Shown piece after piece: positions 20,201 to 22,475 of a stretch of DNA of 22,475 nt. Origin of the DNA: Reticulitermes lucifugus (Eukaryota; Arthropoda; Insecta; Blattodea; Rhinotermitidae); NCBI GenBank assembly GCA_026260175.1, contig JAKCWW010010046.1:1-22475 (forward strand), in the 5' to 3' direction. Under the pieces are notes generated by a model. That model ran no database searches. It was not told where the DNA came from and saw only the letters and a list, made by a program, of their open reading frames with translations. Each line of letters begins with the position of its first letter. Position 1 is the stretch's first letter. The position numbers were made by a program, and so were the translations under genes.

Positions 20201-21016
20201 TAAACATTTTTATTTTTAGGAAGGCAAGTGGGCTAAAAATTCACTGTTGTGAGAGCTTAAATGGGTACCTTCCCTGTGTGCCCAGTTCTGCCTGTAGTCA
20301 TGTTTGAAATTAGTTTTCTTTGGATCTGTGGGATAGCTCTTTCATTTTTATGGTTTGTGTTTGTGGTAGGTTCTCCCACGAAATGGAGGAAAAGCTTGTC
20401 CAAAGAAACTCATAAAAAATAAGAAGTGCAGGAAGAAATGTGGTAAGTGAGCACAACCCATAGGAACCGATTATGATAGTAGTGTTACCTCTAAGCTTAC
20501 TTACATTATTTGATATACAGAATGTGTCATGACTTTGTGTTAGTTCTTCAGTAGTCTATTGCCGTGTTCAGTGTCAGTTACAAATGTCATAAAAACATGG
20601 ATCTAATTCTCAGTGGTTACCAAGTGTGGGTATGTGAAGTTGGAGAATGCTTAGATGTAACAGAACCATTCTCATGAACCAGTCCAAACAATGTATAGCT
20701 GGTTTTACAATAAATGTTTGTAGCAACCACCAGTGACATTTTGAAGAAACCTGCTGCTTGCATCTTCAGCGTGCATTGTCATCATATCACATTCCAGAAC
20801 ACCATAATCCTAATATTCTCTACCATGAGAATCTCACGTCTAATGTAGGACAATTTTGTAACTAGTTGAGAGACTGTAAACTGCTCAAGGACTCTTTTCC
20901 ATAGAGTTAATTAGTAATCTTTCTTTATTTTCGTTACAGATCCCAACATAGGAAATGAAAAGCCTGGTGAAAAAAGTCCTGAAAACCAGAAAATGATGCA
21001 GTGTATTTACCAGTGA
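7800..21016 (+). CDS. Spon1: Spondin-1 (F-spondin)-like secreted matrix protein, complete gene of 14 coding exons
   Basis: Join: 7800-7980, 8596-8866, 10097-10241, 11356-11562, 11850-11973, 12880-13010, 13564-13750, 14996-15191, 15570-15795, 17046-17265, 18105-18275, 19837-20111, 20370-20442, 20940-21016. All introns are GT-AG and all phases agree, giving 827 residues. Domains: signal peptide 1-22, Reeler about 24-190, Spondin_N about 200-390, TSR1 426-480, TSR2 493-551, TSR3 563-621, Kunitz 632-682, acidic linker 687-749, TSR4 751-802, tail to 827. Spondin hallmarks include CCAC (190-193), KHTHPKDFP, PSPDW and YPWDAGTDSG. Family knowledge: F-spondins are secreted glycoproteins that bind extracellular matrix and act in axon guidance and cell adhesion. 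Vertebrate SPON1 has six TSRs and no Kunitz domain; this form has four plus a Kunitz, an arrangement I associate with insect spondins. Sequons lie at N104, N135, N285, N328 and N718. An in-frame TAA at 7794 fixes the start. The C-terminal exon is the least certain part. Confidence 0.95.
7981..8595 (+). other. Spondin intron 1, half occupied by a poly(A)-tailed SINE
   Basis: The donor is GTATGA and the acceptor TCTCATGTAG. The acceptor has a poor pyrimidine tract because a SINE occupies most of the sequence up to about 60 bases before it. No other feature is seen. Confidence 0.85.
8254..8533 (+). mobile_element. tRNA-derived SINE with poly(A) tail in intron 1
   Basis: Plus-strand order is typical of a retroposed SINE. 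A tRNA-like head carries a box A-like TGGCTGTGCAGT (about 8273) and a box B-like GGGTTTGAATCCTAC (about 8327). An unrelated body follows and then a run of about ten A ending at 8526. GGCTAT occurs at both edges (8254-8259 and 8528-8533), a probable short target duplication. It shares no obvious body with the GGTACC SINE family seen elsewhere in the window. Confidence 0.8.
8596..8866 (+). CDS. Spon1: Spondin exon 2: core of the Reeler domain
   Basis: Encodes residues 61-150, entered at phase 1 and left at phase 2. It contains conserved Reeler landmarks: VTL after the first strand, SNHCPNAIT (C119) and WTAPPPGSGCVVF (C147). These line up with the vertebrate F-spondin motifs SNCPVAVT and WIAPPAGTGCV. 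Sequons are at N104 (NFT) and N135 (NVT). The donor is TTCAG|GTATAT. Family knowledge: the Reeler domain is an immunoglobulin-like fold that mediates matrix or receptor contacts. Confidence 0.95.
8945..9200 (-). mobile_element. tRNA-derived SINE, GGTACC family, copy B
   Basis: Read on the minus strand, the head GGAATAGCACAGTC is followed by TGACTAGGCTATAGACTGG. A box B-like GGTTTGATTCTCAG comes next, then the body motif TGGGTACCAGAAG and the segment TGAAGCTGACCATTCACCTCC. The head matches copy D (21808-22040) and the body matches copies A and C. The ends are diverged and no clear target duplication was found. ORFs on either strand here are repeat-derived. Confidence 0.75.
9899..9956 (+). repeat. 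Polypurine (GA) tract in intron 2
   Basis: Almost pure A/G with AAGG, GAGAG and GGAAGG words, containing only isolated pyrimidines. It lies about 140 bases before the exon 3 acceptor. Such tracts can form triplex DNA or act as purine-rich splicing elements, but nothing here proves either. Confidence 0.7.
10097..10241 (+). CDS. Spon1: Spondin exon 3: Reeler to Spondin_N junction, CCAC motif
   Basis: Encodes residues 151-199 (phase 2 in, phase 0 out). It carries KDAGSLSLVLCED (C173), equivalent to the vertebrate segment with GSLTKKLCE. The cysteine cluster HCCACDDALYE (C190, C191, C193) is a diagnostic F-spondin motif at the end of the Reeler region. The donor is GAG|GTAACA. Confidence 0.94.
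10344..10398. repeat. Tetranucleotide tail of the LINE
   Basis: A degenerate four-base repeat drifts on the plus strand from CTGA/CTGG units to CCGA and then ACTA units. It adjoins the end of the LINE homology, so it is best explained as the element's repeat-type 3' tail, not as an independent microsatellite. Confidence 0.75.
10344..11130 (-). mobile_element. 5'-truncated non-LTR retrotransposon, RT C-terminal part
   Basis: The minus strand encodes, in shifting frames, the well-known C-terminal region of an insect LINE reverse transcriptase. FGTTLTNQNHIHEGIKSRF is read from about 11056 downward. LREGHRLRAFKNKVLRKTFG then WRRLLKEGLHNLYSSP follow at about 10870-10730, and a DLQE-type segment near 10565. 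Frameshifts and several stops show it is inactive. The 3' end finishes in a tetranucleotide tail (TTAG/CTGA-type, 10344-10398 on the plus strand), as in several LINE clades. The 5' edge stops beside a CATA/CA microsatellite. Confidence 0.88.
11145..11211. repeat. (CATA)n/(CA)n microsatellite
   Basis: Interrupted CATA and CATG units are followed by a clean CATA run (about 11162-11198) and then seven CA units. It abuts the 5' truncation point of the LINE. Confidence 0.92.
11289..11312. repeat. (GT)n(AT)n microsatellite
   Basis: About six GT units run directly into six AT units, some 45 bases upstream of the exon 4 acceptor. Length variation here could alter spacing to the branch point, which is an inference. 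Confidence 0.92.
11356..11562 (+). CDS. Spon1: Spondin exon 4: N-terminal half of Spondin_N domain
   Basis: Encodes residues 200-268; both ends are phase 0. It contains the Spondin_N signature FEGLWSKHTHPKDFP, then GASHSSDFCFWDYG and ASEGLKLVAELGD. These match vertebrate F-spondin motifs (THPKDYP, GGSHSKNYVLWEYG, ASEGVKQVAELG) almost word for word. Donor AAG|GTAATA. The shared phase means the exon could be skipped without a frameshift, but that would destroy the domain. Confidence 0.96.
11850..11973 (+). CDS. Spon1: Spondin exon 5: middle of Spondin_N domain
   Basis: Encodes residues 269-309 plus one base (phase 0 in, phase 1 out). It includes IRTIIKARGLSYPN (basic helix, equivalent to the vertebrate VLTVIKAKAQWP) and FRVDKQDHLVSLVSRI (equivalent to FSVDRTRHLMSFLTMM). 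There is a sequon at N285. Acceptor TTCCCATTTGCAG; donor ATAG|GTAAGA. Confidence 0.95.
11974..12879 (+). other. Spondin intron 5, with a conserved-core SINE
   Basis: Canonical intron (acceptor TTTTTTGCAG). 11974-12510 is AT-rich with nothing recognised; the SINE core lies at about 12560-12785. Confidence 0.85.
12560..12785 (+). mobile_element. Degraded arthropod SINE with conserved core, copy 1
   Basis: The segment GACTGAGGTCTTTGTGGC, then CCCTCAGTCTCTCCAGG, AGTACTTCAATTAGG and CACTTCCTTCCAAATC matches a repeat core that is common in insect genomes. In that core GGTTTTCCGTGG is followed by CCAGGCAAATGC, then by TACCTTAA, then by CTTCCTTCC. The same core recurs at 19211-19330. The 5' head is diverged and no box A/B can be drawn with confidence. 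Confidence 0.6.
12880..13010 (+). CDS. Spon1: Spondin exon 6: C-terminal part of Spondin_N domain
   Basis: Encodes residues 310-353 (phase 1 in, phase 0 out). Diagnostic motifs are PSPDWVVGVSGLNLC (C325), NCSW (C329, also a sequon at N328) and YPWDAGTDSGITY. They match vertebrate PSPDWNVG, CGW and IPWDAGTDSGVTY. The donor is ACA|GTGTGT, weaker than the others in this gene, so efficient use may depend on enhancers. Confidence 0.96.
13156..13179. repeat. (TTG)8 trinucleotide repeat
   Basis: Eight perfect TTG units, equal to AAC on the minus strand, at the 3' end of SINE copy C. They make a polyglutamine run in a spurious minus-strand ORF. Confidence 0.93.
13156..13480 (-). mobile_element. tRNA-derived SINE, GGTACC family, copy C, with (AAC)n tail
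   Basis: The minus strand reads head TGACTAGGCTATGGGAGG, box B-like GAGGTTTGATTCCTG, then TTGGGTACCAGAGGC, TCAGGGGTAAAGCAGCC and ACAACTTTACCCC. It ends in an eight-unit AAC repeat (TTG on the plus strand, 13156-13179). This is the most complete copy of the family here and shows that the natural tail is a trinucleotide repeat, not poly(A). Confidence 0.85.
13564..13750 (+). CDS. Spon1: Spondin exon 7: end of Spondin_N and linker to TSR1
   Basis: Encodes residues 354-415 plus one base (phase 0 in, phase 1 out). SPFYDP (378-383) is identical to the vertebrate motif that follows the Spondin_N fold. LRRQQLFQKQC (C406) corresponds to the segment ending in GEQC. The exon closes with the charged linker NKKDESEN. 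Donor AATG|GTAATT. Confidence 0.94.
13751..14995 (+). other. Spondin intron 7
   Basis: AT-rich intron with a diverged direct repeat (14027-14057 and 14371-14401) and otherwise nothing recognised. It ends in an unusual TG-rich pyrimidine tract (TGTTGTTCCTGTTGTTGTCAG) that stays open in the frame of exon 8. Confidence 0.85.
14027..14401 (+). repeat. Diverged direct repeat in intron 7
   Basis: ACCAGATTACATGGTGTCA (14027) and ACCAGACTACACGGTGTCA (14371) are two related units 344 bases apart. Over 31 bases most differences are C/T or G/A transitions, as in old methylated repeats. Probably two fragments of one dispersed element. Confidence 0.55.
14996..15191 (+). CDS. Spon1: Spondin exon 8: thrombospondin type-1 repeat 1
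   Basis: Encodes residues 416-480 (phase 1 in, phase 2 out). The TSR has six cysteines (426, 437, 441, 463, 473, 480). WSKW (431-434) is a C-mannosylation motif, and CSVTCG has T440 as a likely O-fucose site. The basic strand KRNRHR would stack with the tryptophans. The acceptor is chosen at 14995 because exon 7 ends in phase 1, which makes G416 from G|GT. The open frame continues upstream to an ATG at 14932, but that part lies in the intron. Confidence 0.93.
15192..15569 (+). other. Spondin intron 8, nothing recognised
   Basis: Strong donor (AG|GTAAGT) and acceptor (TTCCTGTCTGCAG). A short TCTG run near 15340-15356 is the only simple repeat. ORFs on the minus strand have no coding support. 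Confidence 0.88.
15570..15795 (+). CDS. Spon1: Spondin exon 9: thrombospondin type-1 repeat 2
   Basis: Encodes residues 481-556 (phase 2 in, phase 0 out). WSAW (498-501) and CSVTCG (504-509, T507) define the TSR. A very basic stretch VKVRTRRYKSRRDYKR (512-527) could bind heparan sulfate. There are seven cysteines (493, 504, 508, 528, 531, 543, 551), one more than a standard TSR, through the pair CSHC at 528-531. Donor GAG|GTTAGT. Confidence 0.94.
15975..16018. repeat. G-run/C-run hairpin
   Basis: GGGGGG and GGCTGC are followed by GCAGCC and a run of ten C. This can fold into a GC stem around the loop CGGGTT. It stands out sharply in AT-rich intron 9. Confidence 0.7.
16357..16381 (-). repeat. 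G-quadruplex-capable run (minus strand)
   Basis: The plus strand has four or more C-runs of 4-6 separated by single A bases, so the minus strand has GGGGTGGGGGTGGGGTGGGG. That satisfies the usual four-run quadruplex pattern. Confidence 0.7.
16500..16745 (-). mobile_element. SINE-like fragment in intron 9
   Basis: The minus strand has a box A-like ATGGTGCAGCTGTAGG and a box B-like AAGTTTGAATCCTGG spaced as in a tRNA head. A body of about 150 bases follows. No tail or target duplication is clear, and no other copy lies in the window. Confidence 0.5.
17046..17265 (+). CDS. Spon1: Spondin exon 10: thrombospondin type-1 repeat 3
   Basis: Encodes residues 557-629 plus one base (phase 0 in, phase 1 out). 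Cysteines are 563, 574, 578, 603, 614 and 621. WSLW (568-571) and CSASCG (574-579, S577 as possible O-fucose site) are present. KGKSIRKRI supplies the basic strand. Donor AGAG|GTGAGT is strong. Confidence 0.94.
17266..18104 (+). other. Spondin intron 10, with polypyrimidine tract
   Basis: GT-AG intron (acceptor GGTTGTGTAG). Its first third is a long C/T-rich tract; about 17570-18104 is AT-rich apart from a short TSR-like frame near 17860. Confidence 0.85.
17341..17530 (+). repeat. Long polypyrimidine-rich tract in intron 10
   Basis: About 190 bases rich in T/C runs (CTTTTCC, CCCTTTTTTCCC, TTCCTCCTCCTC). It starts some 75 bases after the TSR3 exon. It could bind polypyrimidine-tract proteins or form triplex DNA; both are inference. 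Confidence 0.75.
18105..18275 (+). CDS. Spon1: Spondin exon 11: Kunitz-type inhibitor domain
   Basis: A single 171-nt exon (phase 1 in and out) encodes the whole Kunitz domain. Cysteines 632, 641, 657, 665, 678 and 682 have exactly the BPTI spacing (8, 15, 7, 12 and 3 residues between). Other hallmarks are RWFFN (647-651), FIYKGCSGNRNNY (660-672) and EDCENTC. The P1 residue after the second cysteine is His642, not the Lys or Arg of trypsin inhibitors, so classic trypsin inhibition is doubtful. The domain may have another target or a purely structural role. Confidence 0.96.
18276..19836 (+). other. Spondin intron 11, largest intron, with a SINE
   Basis: Donor GTAGGT, acceptor TTGCTTCAG. 18276-19120 has nothing recognised; a SINE is at about 19130-19345; the remainder is AT-rich. 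Confidence 0.85.
19130..19345 (+). mobile_element. Degraded arthropod SINE with conserved core, copy 2
   Basis: The head (AGTTGGTACTGTTGTTTCAT, then box B-like AGGTTGAAATATCAG) looks tRNA-derived. The core AAGGTTTTCGTGG, then CCTCAGCCCTTCCAGGCAAA, then TACCTTAAAATTG matches the core of copy 1 in intron 5 and a repeat widespread in insects. It is strongly diverged, so old. Confidence 0.65.
19837..20111 (+). CDS. Spon1: Spondin exon 12: acidic linker and first half of TSR4
   Basis: Encodes residues 687-778 (phase 1 in, phase 0 out). Residues 687-749 form an acidic, Ser/Thr/Pro-containing linker without cysteine, including EQDAEDDNMMPSP and a sequon at N718; it is probably flexible. TSR4 then starts with C751, WSRW (756-759) and CSVSCG (762-767, S765). 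Unlike TSR1-3, this repeat is split between two exons. Donor GAT|GTGAGT. Confidence 0.93.
20112..20369 (+). other. Spondin intron 12
   Basis: A short intron splitting TSR4, with acceptor TTTGTGTTTGTGGTAG. A small CACA run lies near 20166-20183. Nothing else is seen. Confidence 0.88.
20370..20442 (+). CDS. Spon1: Spondin exon 13: second half of TSR4
   Basis: A 73-nt exon for residues 779-802 plus one base. It has NGGKACPKKL (C788) and KNKKCRKKC (C798, C802), the last three cysteines that complete six in TSR4. GG.AC.P is the usual TSR ending and matches GGAPCPE in vertebrate F-spondin. The end is very lysine-rich. Donor TGTG|GTAAGT. Confidence 0.93.
20443..20939 (+). other. Spondin intron 13, nothing recognised
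   Basis: GT-AG intron (acceptor TTTTCGTTACAG). It contains an AATAAA near 20709 that could permit a shorter transcript, but no other feature. Confidence 0.8.
20940..21016 (+). CDS. Spon1: Spondin exon 14: C-terminal tail and stop
   Basis: Encodes D803 to Q827 and the TGA at 21014-21016 (phase 1 in). The tail is hydrophilic (NEKPGEKSPENQK) and ends with a lone cysteine, C824. The acceptor and phase fit, and no further TSR or downstream coding exon was found before the window end. The short tail is not a recognised domain, so this exon is less certain than the others; a read-through of exon 13 would stop soon after its donor. Confidence 0.78.
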
Positions 21017-21433
21017 AGTAGCCTCTGGGCATTGAGTACTACAGTTCATTTCAAGAAAAGTTATCCAGGTACAAGAATATATTTCTTATATAATCTCTAC
21101 TTAATTCACAGTACTGCTGGATTGAATCATCAGTCTGATTAAAAAATTGTTTTGACATTTGTTGTTTCAACTCCTCTGAGAATTGGGTTTATTGTCTGCT
21201 GGGGTTATGCTGGTAGCAACTTCATAGTTACAGCTGTGAAAATCTCAAATCTCGCATAATGTATTTCTTTTTATCCGTGTCATGTTTATCCAATTTGTGG
21301 ATAATCCATGAATATTCTTCTTCTTGTCACTATTTGTTACATATTTTTGAAAATTTGCAGAACTTCTCAAACTTTTATCTGTTTCCTACCTAGTAAGTGG
21401 TTCACCCAGTTCATATTATTTTTTTGAAACTAG

Positions 21434-21560
21434 GGTAGCTCAGTCAGTGTACTACAGGCAGGGTGACTAGAGAACTAGGTTTTGATTCTTGGTGGGGGGC
21501 TGAGATTTTTCTCATTGCCACTGTAACTAGCCATATAACAAACATATATGCCAAAAAGTA
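21434..21560 (+). mobile_element. tRNA-like SINE head (not a functional tRNA)
   Basis: GGTAGCTCAGTCAGTGTACT carries a near-perfect box A, and GGTTTTGATTCTTGG about 24 bases further is box B-like. No acceptor stem or anticodon arm pairs, so this is a SINE head, and about 50 bases of possible body follow. Confidence 0.65.
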
Positions 21561-21807
21561 TACTGTATTTAAGTGTTGTTGGACTTACGTGGTTTTCAAT
21601 GTACAAGAAATTTTCAGAACAAATTAACTGTGTAATTCGGGACTTACTGTAAGATAATTTTTGGATTGTTCCTTCATGTTATTCATGCTTCCTCCTGATT
21701 TATTAAAGGTAAGAAGAGAAAGTTGTCCTGTTGCTTAATTAAGCACCACAATGTGAATATGTATGTTGGAGCTGAGGTTTAGCTGCCTGCACTATTAACC
21801 TCAGCAA

Positions 21808-22040
21808 TAGATAAAGTATAGTGGTGAGCTTCACGCTATGGCTGCTTTACTCACTGGGGCCCAAGAGCCTTCTGTATTTACTGGACAGGAGGCTCTTGGG
21901 CCACATGGCCGATATGGATGGAGCGGGAAAGAAGGGAAATGTTTGTCCCTGCTAGGAACTGAGTGCCATTACCCTGGTTGTCCAGTCCACAGCCTAGTAC
22001 TGTCTGAGCTATTCCGAGTTCCTCTGTCTTTCTAGTAGCT
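21808..22040 (-). mobile_element. tRNA-derived SINE, GGTACC family, copy D (diverged)
   Basis: On the minus strand, head GGAATAGCTCAGACAG, TACTAGGCTGTGGACTGG and ACAACCAGGG match copy B. The body keeps GAGTAAAGCAGCC and CGTGAAGCTCACC. The GGTACC motif itself is lost and an inverted AGAAGGCTCTTGGGCC motif has appeared. It contains a spurious 65-codon plus-strand ORF. Confidence 0.7.
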
Positions 22041-22073
22041 CAAATAATTGAGGGAATATTTTTATTTTATTTA

Positions 22074-22079
22074 AATAAA
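22074..22079 (+). terminator. Spon1: Candidate spondin poly(A) signal 1
   Basis: AATAAA in an AT-rich context just after SINE copy D, about 1060 bases after the stop. Confidence 0.35.
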
Positions 22080-22223
22080 TTACTCAAGACACAAGAAATG
22101 TGATCAGCTTACTTCCAGAAAAATATTGCTTATAACAAAGTTTATTGGCATATGATGATACATCTGACTTATAAATAATGAAATATGCAACTTCAGTAGA
22201 AGTGAAAATGTATAGTGTAACTA

Positions 22224-22229
22224 AATAAA
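22224..22229 (+). terminator. Spon1: Candidate spondin poly(A) signal 2
   Basis: AATAAA followed by an AT-rich stretch, about 1.2 kb after the stop. It is the last full hexamer in the window; ATTAAA occurs near 22448. Confidence 0.4.
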
Positions 22230-22475
22230 GATTCATAATATCTTAAAAATGCATTGTGAAAATTCTTATTTCACACTGCCTTACATACATAAAACATTCA
22301 TGTCCCTAGATTTTGTAACTTGGGAAACTTTACAATTGTGTGTGTACACAGTTAGGAAAAATTGTGTAACAGTGTTTAATATAACTTAATTGTATATATC
22401 TTATGCAGACAAATGTACACTGTTTTATGTTATTTAACAAAATTTTTATTAAATGCTGCCCAACATGTTTCTAGC

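Larger units (their letters stand above)
21017..22230 (+). other. Spon1: Probable spondin 3' UTR and flank
   Basis: No AATAAA occurs in the first kilobase after the stop. The first candidates are at 22074-22079 and 22224-22229, which would make a 3' UTR of about 1.1-1.2 kb containing two SINE segments. A donor-like AG|GTACAA near 21069 leaves open a spliced UTR. Confidence 0.45.

Noticed and set aside
21434..21510. Possible tRNA gene
   Set aside because: Boxes A and B are present but no cloverleaf pairing forms, so it is a SINE head.
1..22475. CRISPR arrays, bacterial operons, phage or viral genes
   Set aside because: No regularly spaced repeats, ribosome-binding sites or clustered intron-less genes are present. 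The window is eukaryotic, and the only reverse transcriptase trace is a LINE.

Overview
The window reads as nuclear DNA of an insect. It is AT-rich, it has GT-AG introns of about 0.25 to 1.6 kb, and its introns and flanks are full of tRNA-derived SINEs, a 5'-truncated LINE and MITEs. The one large gene is an arthropod-type spondin. The repeat types fit a polyneopteran such as a cockroach or termite, but that placement is an inference and not proven.

Layout. 1-2330 holds the 3' end of an unidentified plus-strand gene: a terminal coding exon at 1850-1984, a poly(A) signal near 2311, and a possibly decayed coding stretch just upstream. 2340-7790 is the intergenic or 5' flanking region of the spondin gene. 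It has a visibly CpG-richer part (about 2880-6330), a speculative small two-exon gene (4628-5361), a fold-back element with a SINE nested inside it (5461-6041), a piggyBac-type MITE (6965-7132) and a C/A-rich, G-poor tract (7484-7700).

7800-21016 is a complete spondin-1 (F-spondin) gene on the plus strand. I reconstructed 14 coding exons whose phases all agree, giving 2484 nt and 827 residues. Domain order is signal peptide, Reeler, Spondin_N, TSR1, TSR2, TSR3, Kunitz, an acidic linker, TSR4 and a short tail. It is predicted to be a secreted extracellular-matrix glycoprotein. Downstream, 21017 to about 22230 is 3' UTR or flank, with two SINE pieces and candidate poly(A) signals at 22074 and 22224.

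Most interesting points: the Kunitz domain sits on its own symmetric phase 1-1 exon and has histidine at the P1 position; TSR2 has an odd number of cysteines; an ORF read through the intron 7 polypyrimidine tract would give a signal peptide in frame with the TSR half of the protein; a SINE sits inside a fold-back MITE with a perfect 17-bp target duplication; and four same-orientation SINEs of one family lie within 17 kb. I found no CRISPR array, rRNA, intact tRNA, bacterial operon or obviously new multi-gene system.
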